A stretch of 64,000 bases of DNA from Manis javanica (lineage: Eukaryota > Chordata > Mammalia > Pholidota > Manidae), in contig NC_133169.1 of NCBI RefSeq assembly GCF_040802235.1, positions 42,043,034-42,107,033 of the forward strand, given 5' to 3'. Positions 46,080 through 58,139 of this stretch are shown here, in pieces (the first letter of the stretch is position 1; every line of letters starts with the position of its first letter). A model generated the notes under the pieces. That model was not told the origin of the DNA. It did not search any database and saw only the letters and a list, made by a program, of their open reading frames with translations. Position numbers and translations under genes: made by a program.

Positions 46080-48210
46080 AAACAACAAATCTGAAGAATT
46101 CATTTCAGATTGTTTCATATGCAGTAAGGGCTTGAATCAATAATTTAAAATAACTAGACCAACACTGAACATTGCTTCAGAGCAGCCTAACAATTCACAA
46201 CAACAAATAGAAAGCAGGTTCAAAATAATTGCCTGTATCTCAGAAAAATTCTGAAGTATGTTCATAGGAATACAATTATATCCAGGACATGAAAAAAATG
46301 AATACTTTCTGGAATCCAAAATATAAGGAATGCAATAAACCAACAAAACACCACACATAAAGGAAATAATCAATTGACCTAAATGAATAAAGAGTTAACA
46401 CAGTTGTTTCTATTAGAAGCCCAGGCACAAAAATTGTATTGTATATGCATCCCATGTTCCCAAGTTAAGGATACTGGTCATAGCAGCATAGCTGTTTGAT
46501 ACTGCCTGTTGGGAAGCACATGAGACATATATAGCCCATTACATCAAGCAGAAACATAGGACAAAATCTTCTCAAACACAGATAGGATAAATCATAGATT
46601 AAGTACCTTCTATGATAAGTAATATATTAATTACAAAACAGTTCTTAGCAAAATAAAGAAGACTAAAATAATACCAACTATCTTTTTTAAACAGTGAAAT
46701 GAAATGAAAGTAAATAACAGGAAGAAAACTGGAAAATTTAAAAGTCAATGAAAACCAAATGCAACATTCCTGAACACAAAATAGGCCAATGAAGGAATCA
46801 AAATAGAATAAACATATTTTGAGAAAAATGAAAATGGAAATACAATATACTGAAACTCATAGGATGGTGCAAAAGCAGATCTACCAAGGAACTTAACAGA
46901 AATAATTTCATAGATCAAGAAAAAAATCTTAAACAAACTTTATATAAGAAATAATAAAAAAAGTTTTAAAAATTAGCAGTAGAAAGGCAGTAAATATTAG
47001 AGCAGAAATAAATTCAGGACAGGAAAACAACAGGAAAGTTTAACAAAACAGTTGGATTTTGAGAAGGTATACCTAAATAACTTTAAAGTACATTAACCTA
47101 GAAAAAAAGACAAGAAAAATACATAAAATTTCAAACAATGAGAAATTATAAGTGATAATATAGAAATAGGATCATGACACTTCTATGAATAACTATATAT
47201 GACAAGAAATTAAACAACCTAAAAAGTGGAAAAATCCTAGAAATATGTAATCTACCAACAATTAACCATCAAGTAATGGGGAATCTGAACAGATCCAGGA
47301 GTAAGAGTAATAAAAACTTGCTAATAATGAAAACCCAGGAATAAGTAGTTTCACTGGTGAATTCAACTAAACATTTAAAAAAGAAATGATATCAATTCTT
47401 CTTAAAATCTTTCAAAAAATTAGGAGGGAAAGCTTCAATATCATTTTATGTGGCCAGGGTTACTGTGTTAAGAACACTACTATAAACAAAAACTTAAAGG
47501 CAATTTCTCAGATAAATATGCATGCAAAAATTCTCAACAATTTATTAGCAGACTAATTCAATAGTATATTAAAAAGATGATACACCAGGATCAATTAGGT
47601 TTCAAACCAAGGATGTGAAAATCATTGAAGTACAGAAATCAGTAAATGTGATATATTGTATTAATGGGGTAAAACATAAAATCTTATGATCATCTCAATA
47701 GATGCAGGAAAAAATCACTTTATGAAAGACAAGATTCATCCATAATAAAATCTATTAATAATGAGGTGGAGAAGAAATGTACCTCAACATAATAAATACC
47801 ATCTTTGACTTGCCCCAATTAAAATCACACTTAGCGGGGAAAATTGAAGCTTTTCCTCTAAGATCAAGAACAATTAAAGAATGTCCACTTTCACCACCAC
47901 TATTCATGATAGTAATGGATGTCCTAGTCAGAACAAGCAGGAAAGAAGGAAGAAAGAACTTTAAATCAGAAAAAAAGAAAGGTAAAATTGTCTCTGTTTG
48001 CAGGTGATATGATTTTATATACAGAAAAGCCTAACAATTCTTCCACAAAAGTGTTTATCTAATCAAATAATAGAGTAAAACTGAAGGATCTAAAACCATC
48101 AATTAAATTGTATTTCTATATATCAACAATGAATTATCTGAAAAAGAAAACTACTTCCACTGTCAATAGTAAGAAAAATAATAAAATATTTGGAAATTAA
48201 CCTAGTAGGT
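46080..48210 (+). mobile_element. Old L1 with ORF2 RT region
   Basis: The convincing part is 46950-48210: TATGACAAGAAATTAAACAACC, GATACACCAGGATCAATTAGG, a TCATCTCAATAGATGCAGG run, CACTTTCACCACCACTATTC (the GCPLSP/LF region) and TTTGCAGGTGATATGATTTT. The last encodes F-A-G-D where the active site needs F-A-D-D. 46080-46950 is weaker L1-like sequence. Stops are frequent. It ends at an AT-rich palindromic stretch near 48220-48280. Confidence 0.7.
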
Positions 48211-48525
48211 CTGTATTATATATAATTTATTTATTATATGTAATAATTTATATATAAATAAATTATAAATTATTTATTAAAGACAATAAATTTAGTATAG
48301 ACAGGATAGGGATGATCGTAGGTTATACATTGAAGAATGTAGTACCTGAACCTGAAGACATATAAATAGAAACTACAGAAAAGAAGACATCAATCATTTA
48401 GGAAAATATAGAAATGTCTACTGAATGAAGATATATGTGTGTGTGGGGGGAGTGGGTGGGTGTATAGATATACAGACATATCATTGTATATAGATATGTA
48501 AATTTGTAGTTAAAAAAAGAAGAGT
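48211..48525. repeat. AT-rich self-complementary stretch and TG-rich run
   Basis: 48215-48285 is almost pure A/T with several TATAATTTAT/ATAAATTATA self-complementary pieces that could form hairpins. A TGTGTGTGTGGGGGG tract follows at about 48438-48452. It separates two old L1s. Confidence 0.6.
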
Positions 48526-48529
48526 AAAG

Positions 48530-50995
48530 AATAATGGCAGAGATATATTTGAAAAATAATGGACAGATTTCTACAAATGTGATAATGTTAAATTCACATT
48601 TCTAAGAACAATGCATTGCAAACACTAGAAACATGAAGAAAATTTCACCAAGTCACAAAATAATGAAATGATTCAAAACAAGTGATAAGGGGAAAAACTA
48701 AAAGAGAAAAGACACAAATAGAAGAAAAAAGAAAGTGCTATACATATAGAATAAATATAGAAGGCAAAATGTATTTCTCATTAAAACAATACAAGCTAGA
48801 GGACTTAATTCTTCCATAAGAATTTTACATTTTTATATATCTTCACAGTAGATTAATAAATAAAAATTATCCCTGGAAATATATCCTGAAAAATACAAAG
48901 CAAAAACTATATCATGGAAGACATTAGAGTGCAGGCCTCGAGGATTCAGTCCCTCCACCAAAGAATAAATATTCAGCTAAAGGCATTTGTTAGAAATAAC
49001 TATTTCCAAGCACCAGACCCTACTCAACCACTTGCAGCATTGTGGAACATGCTTGATGAAGAACAAGGCTGGTAAATTTTGGTGAGTTTCTTTTTTTACA
49101 TGGGGACAATCACCCCCAATTCCCCATCCCATATCAGGTATACATGGAAATACAATGTATATTCCTACTATAGGCTGTGGATGCCAAATTAGGTAATAAG
49201 GACTGTTTCATTCAATAAACATGAATGTATGCTTTGTTTGACATTTGTGGTTCACTAGTGGACAAGCTTGGTGTGACCACTGTTTTAGTAACTTCTCTTA
49301 AATAGCTTCTTGGCCAGCATGTGATGAAAAATGTACTTAACTTCACTGATCCAGTGAGAAAGAAGGAACATTATTCTGGAGTCAATATAGTACAATATTC
49401 AAAATATCCAGATTTCAACAAAACAATATAAACATTATCAATCGCACTCAGAAATGTACACCTTAGTCACAAGAAGTACAAAACATGGTCCTTCCTGATG
49501 GAGCTAAATTTTTGGATTCTTTTGTTATTACAAAAGTTAGTATTATTTTGTTGACTTATATTATTTTATGTCCTATATTATTTAAATGACAAATACATAA
49601 AGCAATGGCAATAAATGTATCTTAATGACTATACAGTGTATAAAGTTTATTTAAGGCAGTAATAACACAATTATGGGAGGAAGGAGCTAGATAAGAAGAT
49701 AATTAATTCATGCTATTGAACCTGTTGATATAAATTCAAACTTCCTTGGTATAAATTTAAGATATTATTTGCAATCCCCTTTGTAAACATTAGTGAACAA
49801 TTTGAAAATATGCAGAATGGAAAATGAAAAGGAAAGAATAAAAATAGTATACTAAAAATTTTATGAAATACAAAAACTCAGTATTGGAAGAATCAAGGGG
49901 GAGAAGGCGTAAGAAGTACAGAGAACAAGTAGCAAAATAATAGAAGTAAATTGTCTCTATTGAAAATTATTTTAAGTATAAAAGAATTAAGCTGCACAAT
50001 CAAGACAGAAATTGGAATAATAAAAAGTTAAAAATAACAGGAACTAACCATTCACAGTTTATAAGAGATTCACTTTAGACCTAAAGATACAAATAGGTTG
50101 AAAACCAACAGATAGAATAAGATATACTTTGAAAATACTAACCAAAATATCACCTAAAAGTCAATACTAATATCAAATAGAATCAAAGTAAAATTGTATG
50201 AAAGAAAGGAGTAAATGACATGTTGATAAACATTTTAATTCAATCAAGATATGAAGATTATAAACTTTTATGCACCACATAACAGAGCCTACAAAATAAT
50301 CAAACAAGTATTCACAGAACTAAAGGAAGAAATAGATGGCTGTACATGAAAGTTGGATATTTCAATATACTATACTCAAAAGTGGATAGAACACCTAAAT
50401 AGAAAATCAACAAAGAAATAAAGGGCTTAAACAATATTATAAATGAGCTGGAAATGAGTAATATAGACATAACATTCCATCCCAAAATAGGATACTTTTT
50501 TCTCATGAACATGGGACATTGTACATGATTCATCATATTTTATACATTAAAACAAGTTTAATATTTAAAAATTATTTTTAAAAGTATCTTCTCAGATGAC
50601 AAAGGGATAAAATTAGAAATAAAAAGAGAAGTAAATCTCAAATATTTATAAAAATGTGGCAATTAACTACACTATCTCAGAAAAACCGAAGTGTCAGAGA
50701 AGAAATTACAAGTGAAATTAGAGAATAATTTTATAAAAATGAAAACAAACAGCCTGTCATACTCATGGGATTCAGTTAAAGCAGAGCTCAGAGAGAAAAT
50801 TACAGCATTCAAGAACTATATTAAAAAGACAAGAGATCTTATATCAATAAACTGAAGTTATACCTTGGAAACTAGGGAAAAGAAAGAAACAAATAAAGCT
50901 TAAAGCCAGAAGAAGAAAATAACAAAGATTAAAGAAAAGATAAAACAGTGAATTGAACAAAAGAGAAAATCAGTAAGACTAAAAGTTGGTGATAT
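48530..50995 (+). mobile_element. Old L1: 5' region, ORF1/ORF2 junction and endonuclease
   Basis: Ordered old-L1 text: AATAATGGCAGAGATATATTT and later ORF1-type sequence (48530-48900); the inter-ORF segment (about 49580-49860; TAAATTTAAGATATTATTTGC); then endonuclease/interdomain sequence (50280-50995; AGGAAGAAATAGATGGC, GGATAGAACACCTAAATAG, AACTACACTATCTCAG). 48905-49540 is less certain. It is interrupted at about 51000 by another L1 and resumes at about 52160. All frames are broken. Confidence 0.65.
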
Positions 50996-50999
50996 ACAA

Positions 51000-52158
51000 A
51001 AATTTTTCTAAAAATTATGAAAAACATAAATATAGAATCTAAAAAAGTTTTTTTACTTCTCTTCAAAAAATACCAAAACCTTAATGGCAATGTCTTTGCC
51101 ATTGGCAATGATTTGTGGAATATGACATCAAGGCAAGGACAACAAAGAAAAAAATCCACAAATAGGACTTCATGAAAAATTTTTGAATTTTACAAGTGGA
51201 GGAGAATATCAGCCAAGTGAAAAGTCAAGTGACAAAATGGGAGAAAATATTTGCAAATCAATGTCTGACAAGGGATTAATACTTAGAATATGTAGATACT
51301 CCCAAAAGTCCACAACAGAAAGAACTCAGTCAAAAATGGGCAAGGGACTTGAAGAGACTTTTCTTCAAGAAGACAAACAAATATAAGTAACAGAAAAGAT
51401 ACCCAACATCACTTACCATTAAGGAATTACAAGTCAAAATTATAATGAGCCACCAAAGCAAAAATAATACTGACTGTTGATGAGGATGTGGAGAAATAAG
51501 AAAATATTCTCTGTTGGCAGAAACATAAAATGGCAGAAACACCATGGAAAACAGTGAGGGAATTTTAAAAAGGTTATTTGTTATTTTTTTAACAAAAATT
51601 TAAAAATAGAATTACCTTATGATGGAACAATTCCTCTTCTGGGCATGTATCTAAACAATGGAAAGCCAGGTCATGAAGAGAGATCTGTGTGCATGGTTTC
51701 ACCAGCATTATCCACAACAGCTGAAACATGGAAACGTCGTGTGTCCCACAGATGAGTGGATAAAAAAAATGCAGTACATACCTAAAATTGAATACTCTCT
51801 AACAGTAAAAATGGAGGAAACTTTGTCATATAGTACGGCATGGATAAACCTCAAGGATTTTATTCCAAGGGAAATAAGTCAGTAACAAAAACACACACTA
51901 CATGAATCCACTTATACGAGATACTGACAGTAGTAAAATCACAGACAGAAAGTAGGTTGATGATTGTCAGTGGTCAGGGCCAAAGCATGGGAGTCAGGGA
52001 TGACTGGGTTTTCAGTTTTCCCAGATGATAAACATGATGGGATGGATGGTGATGGTTTCCCTGCAAAAGGAATGTTGTAGGAACTCTGATCTATGCAATT
52101 GAAAATGGTTAAGATAGTAAATTTAGTTATGTGAATTTTACTACATTAAAAAATGAAC
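51000..52158 (+). mobile_element. L1 3' end nested inside another L1
   Basis: ORF2 C-terminus and 3'-UTR: GGACTTCATGAAAAATTTTTG, AAATGGGCAAGGGACTTG, GATGAGGATGTGGAGAAAT, TTCTGGGCATGTATCTAAAC, CCCACAGATGAGTGGATA, then a 3'-UTR ending in TACATTAAAAAA at about 52155. Left and right flanks are consecutive parts of a different L1, so this is an insertion into it. Confidence 0.7.
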
Positions 52159-52159
52159 A

Positions 52160-52945
52160 GATCAACAAAGTTGACAAACTAATTGGACTGATTAAAAAAG
52201 GAGAGAGAAAATGTAAATAACAGCAAAAATGAAATTGGGGACACTTTGACAAGTGGGTGGAAATTAGAGAAATTCAATGATTACAAGAGAATGCTATGAA
52301 CACATGACTGCCAACACATTTGATAATTTAGATGAAATGGACAAATTCCCCCCAAAATGTATATTACTACTATAGGCACAAGATTTATGAAGTATTAGAG
52401 GAGATATAACACAAGAGATTGAATTAGTGTTTAAAAACCTCTCTACCAAACCAGTCCAAATCAGATATCTTTGCTGGCATAGTCTAACCAGTATTTAAGA
52501 ATTAAGATCAATGGTGCTCTACATCATCAAAAAGAAAAGAAAAAACAAAAAATTGACAAGAACACTTCCTAGTTCTTTGTACAATGCCTGAATTACACTG
52601 ACAATAAAGATAGAAAATGATATCAAGAGAAAAGAACACAGCAAATCAATATGTTTTATAAATGTTAGTATGAAAATGCTCAAAAAATACAAGTGTTTGA
52701 AACCAAGAGTACATTAAAGTAGTATACACCATAAGACAATGTTTAGGGATTTAGTTTAGGATTGCAAAGGTTTCTCAAGGTAATGAAATCAGTCAATGTA
52801 ATACACAAAAATAGAATAAAGGGAAAAAATGCCAACAGATTAAAAAAATGAATTATATAAAATTTTACACTATTATGATAAAAATACTCAATAAGCTAGA
52901 ACTAGAAAGCAAGTTCTTTAAAATAATACAAGACGTTTAATATAC
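52160..52945 (+). mobile_element. Continuation of the old L1 (interdomain to RT)
   Basis: Resumes with GATCAACAAAGTTGACAAAC, the segment expected directly after the text that stops at 50995. It then continues through ORF2 (AATGCTATGAACACATGACTG, GAAATGGACAAATTCCC, GGTTTCTCAAGGTAATGAAATC) and fades by 52945. Confidence 0.65.
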
Positions 52946-52969
52946 TCAAGGCAGGTTTTTATAATATTT

Positions 52970-55900
52970 CTGATTTTATTTTGTATTGTTATTGAAATAT
53001 AGTTGATATATAATCATATTGGTTTCAAGTGTAAAACACACTCATTCAGTAGTTACTCATATTATTAAATCCTCACACCAACTAGTGAATTTACTATTTG
53101 TAAACATAGGAAGATGTTACAGAATCAATGGCTGTATTCTCAATACTGTACTACCAATCCTGTGACCAGATTGAGATTGAGAATTTTTGTGCCCCTTAGC
53201 CCCCTCACCTTCCCCACCCACCCACCCAAATCCTTCCACACACAGTAACCACCAGTCATTTATCAGTGTCTATGAATCTACTGCTATTTTGTTCCTTTTT
53301 TGTTGTGTTTTTAGATTCCACAAATAAGTTAAATCAGAAGGTATTTGCCTTTCTCTACCTGGTATATTTCACATGCATAATTACCTCTAGATCCATTAAT
53401 GTCACAAATGGCAGGAATTCTCTCTTTTTGGCTAAATAATATTCCATGGTGTATATGTACTGCCTCTTCTTTATCCATTCATCTGCTATTGACACTTTGG
53501 TTGTTTCCATATTTTGGCTACTGTAAATAACACAGTGATAAACATAGGGGTGCATATATCTTTTTGAAATAAAGACTGTTTTTTTCCTGTAAATTCCTAC
53601 AAGTGGAGTTACTGGGTTATATGGTATTTCTACTTTTAATTTTATGAGTAACCTACATACTCCTTTCCACAGTGGCTGCACCATCTCACCAGTGTCATAA
53701 GAGGGTGTGCTTTTCTCCACATGCTCACAAATGCCTGGTATTTCTTGCCTTTTAGATAGAAGTCATGCTACCTGGTGTGAGGAGATATCTCATTGTGGTT
53801 TTCATTTGCATTTTTCTGATAATTAGCAATGTGGAGCATCTTTTATGTATCTGTTGTCAATCTGTATTTCTTCTTTGGAGAAATGTATTCAGATTCTCTG
53901 CCCATATTCTAATTGCTTTATTTTTTTAGGTGTTGAATTGTATGCATTCTTTATATATTTTGGAAGAATACCCCTTATTGGATAAATCATTTATAAATAT
54001 ATTCTGCCATAATGCAGGTTACCTTATTGTTCTGTTGATGGTGTCCTTTGCTGTACATATTTTCAGTGTGCTGCAGTCCACTTGTTCATTTATGATTTTA
54101 CTTCCCCTGCCCAGGGAGATATGTTCAGAAAGAGAATGTGCATGCTTATATTGTCTTTTAAGAGTTTGATGGTTTTGTCTGTCACATCCAGGTTTTTAAT
54201 AAAATTCAAGTTTACCTTTGTGTGTGATGTTAGACAGTAAACCCAATTTCATTTTCATACAGTGTAGCCCTCCAATTTTCCAAAGTGAAATTATTTAAGA
54301 GACTGTCTTTTCTTGTACATTCATGGGTGGTTTATCATATACTGATTGAACACATATTCATGGGTTTTTATCTGGACTCTCTATTCTGTTCCATTCATCT
54401 ATAGGTCTGTGTTAGTACAAAATTGTTTTGATTACTGTGACTTTGTAGTAGAGCTTGAACTTGCAGAGCATAATCCTCCCAGCTTTGTTCTTCTTTCTCA
54501 GGATTGCTTTGGCTCTTGGGGGTCTTTTCTGGTTCCATATGAATCTTAGATTTATTTGCTCTAGTTCATTGACAAATTCCATTGGTATTTTGGTATTTTG
54601 ATAGGGATTGCATTGAATCTATAAATGCATTGGATAGAATGGCCATTCTGACAATATTTACTTCTTCCTATGCATCAGCATTCAATAGATTTCCATTAGT
54701 TTGTGTCTTCTTTAATTTATCTCATGAGTGTTTTATATTTTCCATATTATAGGTCTTTCACCTCCTTGGTTAGGTTTACTCCAAAGTATTTTATTTCTTT
54801 TTATGTAATTGTAAATGGAATTGTTTTCTTGATTTCTTTTTTTGCTACTTCATTCTTAGTGTATAGGACTGCAACAGATACTGCATATTAATTTTTTATC
54901 CTGTAACTTTGCTGAATGCAGTTATTCTAATAGTTTTTTGGAGGACTCTTTACGGTTTTCTATATGTAGTATCATGTCTTCTGCAAATAGTGACATTTTA
55001 CTTCTTCCTTAGCAATGTGAATGCCTTTTATTTCTTTATGTTTTCTGATTTCCATGGCTAGGACCTCCAGTACTATGTTGGGTAAAAGTGGTTAGAATGG
55101 GGATCCCTGTCTTTCTTCTGATCTTAGAGGAAAAGCCTTCAGCATTTTAACTTTGAGTATAATGCTATCTGTGGGTTTGTATGTAAGGCAACCTTTATTA
55201 TTTTAACATACATTCCCTCAATACCCATTTTGTTGAGTTTTTTTCATGAATGGATGTTGAATTTTCTCATATGCTTTTTCAGGATCGAGTTGATCATATG
55301 CCTTTATCGTTCTTTTTGTTAATGTTCTGTTTCATAACAATTGATTTACAAATATCATACTATCCTTGCATCCCTGGAATGCATTCCATTTGGTCATGGT
55401 GGATGATCCTTTTGATGTATTTTTAAATTTGCTTTGCTCGTATTTTGTTGATTTTTTTAATCCTATGTGCATTTGGGATACTGATCTATAATTTTCCTTT
55501 TTTTAGTATATTTGTCTGGTTTTGGTAATAGAGTGATGCTGGCCTCACAGAATGAGGTTGGGAGTATTCTCTCCTCTTCTACTTTTTGGAATATTTTAAG
55601 AATAGTGGTTATTTTTCTCTTTAAACATCTGCTGGAATTCAGCTTGGTAGCCATACATTTCTTCTGGGTTGTTCATTTTATTGGCAGATATTTTTTCATA
55701 GAATTCTCTAATTCTTTGTATTTCAGTGTTCAGTTTTTTTTCTGATTTTGTTTATTTGTGTTTTCACTTTTTTATTGATGTGTCTGGCTAAGGGTTTCTG
55801 TATTTTCAAAGAATCAGTTCTTTGTTTCACTGCTTTTTTTCTGTTGTTTTATTATTCTCTACTCAATTTATTTCCTCTCTGATATGTCCCTCTTTCTAAC

Positions 55901-56045
55901 TTTGGGCTTCATTTGTTCCTTTATTTTTTAGTTTAATTTGTGAGTTTAGACTGTTTATTTGGGATTGTCCTTGCTTTTTGAGGCAGGCCTCTCCTACTAA
56001 GTACTTTCTTTTTAGAACCATTGTTGCAGCATCCCACAAAATTTC
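52970..56045 (-). mobile_element. 5'-truncated L1, about 3.1 kb
   Basis: On the minus strand from interdomain/RT down to the 3'-UTR. Plus-strand landmarks include TAATATTCCATGGTGTATATG and TTATCCATTCATCTGC (ORF2 end), CTTCTGCAAATAGTGACA (RT; FAED in place of FADD, near 54980) and CATCCCTGGAATGCATTCC. Moderately diverged with many stops. The 3'-UTR (52970-53250) differs from that of the younger L1 at 33914. Confidence 0.85.
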
Positions 56046-56049
56046 CCAC

Positions 56050-56584
56050 AGTTATATTTTCATAAGCTCTCCCCAATTTATATGAATTAAACAAATAAAT
56101 AATCAAATTTATTTTATAGTAACATTTATTAAAATTAACAGAAGACAAAAACACAACAAACAGCCACATTCAATATGAATAAATTAATTATTGTATTTAA
56201 AGGGGAATTTCTTGTGTGTTTTGCCTAAGTGGTGTCTCAAGTCATGAGGGTTACAGTTGGTCCTTAATGAAGATGGATTTAAACCCCAATGGTGTAATTC
56301 TGAGGGGAAAATCCCGAGACAAAATACCTTTGAAACTGAAATCAGTCAAAGGGAGAAATAAAGTGGAAGAAACCCATTTATTGCTAACAAGCAGTCTTCC
56401 ACTTCTGCTTGCAAGTGTCTTTTGTGGCCTGGCTGCTGAATAAGGGTGTACCATCCAACCTCTCCCATCCAGATATTCCCTCATTCCACCTTGTTATTAC
56501 CTACTGATATGGAGATGGGCTACTTCTTTCCACTCCTTGGAAACACCTATTGTTTTGGAGATGCACTACTACTGGATATTCTGG
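56050..56584. other. Possible LTR-like or unique segment
   Basis: Between an L1 and a DNA transposon. 56200-56560 is GC-balanced with short open frames on both strands and no coding motif. No terminal TG...CA pair can be fixed. I do not recognise a family. Confidence 0.3.
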
Positions 56585-56886
56585 AAATATTGCAGTTTTA
56601 CCCACAACTGGTCCACTTATGTGAAGATTTCTTTCAGTAAATAAAATGGAAAATATTTTTGACATTCATATCAATTGGATTTTTTCTTTTCTCTAGCATA
56701 CTTTACTGTAAGAATACATATGTAATACATATAACAAAATCTGTGTTAATTGACTTCACTGTTACTTTTCAAATTGGTAAGTCTTTGGGTCAACAGTAAT
56801 GTAATAGTTAAGTTTTCAGTTAGTCAAAAGTTATGCATTGATTTTTCATTCAGCACCATTAACTTACATTGTTCACATAATTTTTT
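56585..56886 (+). mobile_element. Tigger-type (Tc1/mariner) non-autonomous DNA transposon
   Basis: Ordered matches to a common mammalian Tigger-derived repeat: CTGGTCCACTTATGTGAAGAT, TTTTCTTTTCTCTAGCATAC, TGTAAGAATACATATGTAATA, GTCTTTGGGTCAACAGTAATG, TAGTTAAGTTTTC, AGTCAAAAGTTATGCAT, ending near TTACATTGTTCACATAA. CpG sites are largely decayed, as expected for an old fossil. It has no transposase frame. Confidence 0.75.
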
Positions 56887-57735
56887 TCAGTTTTACAGGG
56901 ATACAATTCATGGGATATTGTTTACAGTTCATAGTATGTTGATTGATGCATTTATATATTTTTAAATCATTGACACCATAACATTCACAAACACCACCAA
57001 TCCATTTCATAATTATCATTATTTCTGTGATGAGAACATTTAAGACCTACTTCCTTAGCAACACTCAGTTATTTAACAGATTATTATTAGCTGCAATCAC
57101 CATGATGTACATTACATGTGCAGAACTTGTTATAGATGGAAGGTGTGTATCCTTTAAACACTATCTGCTCATTTCCCCTCCCCCGAGCTCTGGTAACTAC
57201 CACTCCCTATTAGCACAGCATTTTTCGATTCCACATATAGCTGATATAGAAAATGTTTGCCTTTCTCTGACTTAGCATAGTGCCCTCACGTTACATCAAA
57301 GTCATTGCAAATGGCACGATTTCCTTCATCTCATCGCTGAGTAATAATCCAGTAAACATATTTTGTTTATCCATTCGTCTGTTGATGGATATTTAGGCTG
57401 TTTCCATGTAGCTTCTATTGTGAATATACTGCATTGAATATGGGGGTGTGGATATTCTTTGGGTTCCTCAAGAGTGGGACTGCATGATCACTTAGATCTC
57501 TTTTTAATTTTTGAGGAAATTCCACACTGTTATCTGTTGTGTCTACTAATTTGAATTCCCACCAGCAGCGCACAACAGCCCCCTTTTTCCCACACCTGGG
57601 CTAACACTGGGCCCCTCCTGTTCCTGTGAGATGGTCCTTCTGATAAACGTGAGGTGACCGTGGCAGGTGGTCCTGTTTGCATGTCTGTTGTGGCTAATTA
57701 TGCCAGGCACCTGTTCATGGATCTGTGGGCTACCA
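56887..57735 (-). mobile_element. Old L1 3' end
   Basis: Minus-strand 3'-UTR and ORF2 C-terminus; plus-strand landmarks are TTCACAAACACCACCAATCC, GATGTACATTACATGTGCAG, CTCTGGTAACTACCACTCCC, TTATCCATTCGTCTGTTGATG and GAATTCCCACCAGCAG. 5'-truncated. Confidence 0.75.
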
Positions 57736-57774
57736 TAACTGTGGGAAAAAATGTCTATTCAGTGGTTCTGTACT

Positions 57775-58135
57775 TTTTGTCCTGAAGTACAATTGATATA
57801 CAATCTTTTATTAGTTTCAAGCATACAGCACAGTGGTTCCCCAGTTACTATGTTGCTATGTCCTCACCCTGCTGTCTGTCAGTAGAAAAATGTTCCAAGT
57901 GGAGGTATTGACGTCTCCTACTATTATTATTGCTTGGCTTTCCTCTTCTGATCTGTTAATAGTTTCTTTATATATTTGGGTGCTGTGATGTTGAGGACAT
58001 GTATATCACCTTGTTATCTGTTCTGTCAATCATTTATACTTATTTCAGTAGGTTTTGTTTATGCTAAATTACCTTGTTTTTTGTTTTGACATATATTCCC
58101 CAATTCTTTCATTTTCCCTTCCTCATTGTTTTGCT
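57775..58135 (-). mobile_element. L1 fragments: 3' tail joined to endonuclease region
   Basis: 57775-57890 is L1 3'-tail sequence (GTACAATTGATATACAATC, CATACAGCACAGTGG). From about 57895 it becomes endonuclease-region text (TATTGACGTCTCCTACTATT, TATATTTGGGTGCTGTGATG). The middle of the element is missing. Confidence 0.55.
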
Positions 58136-58139
58136 TTTT

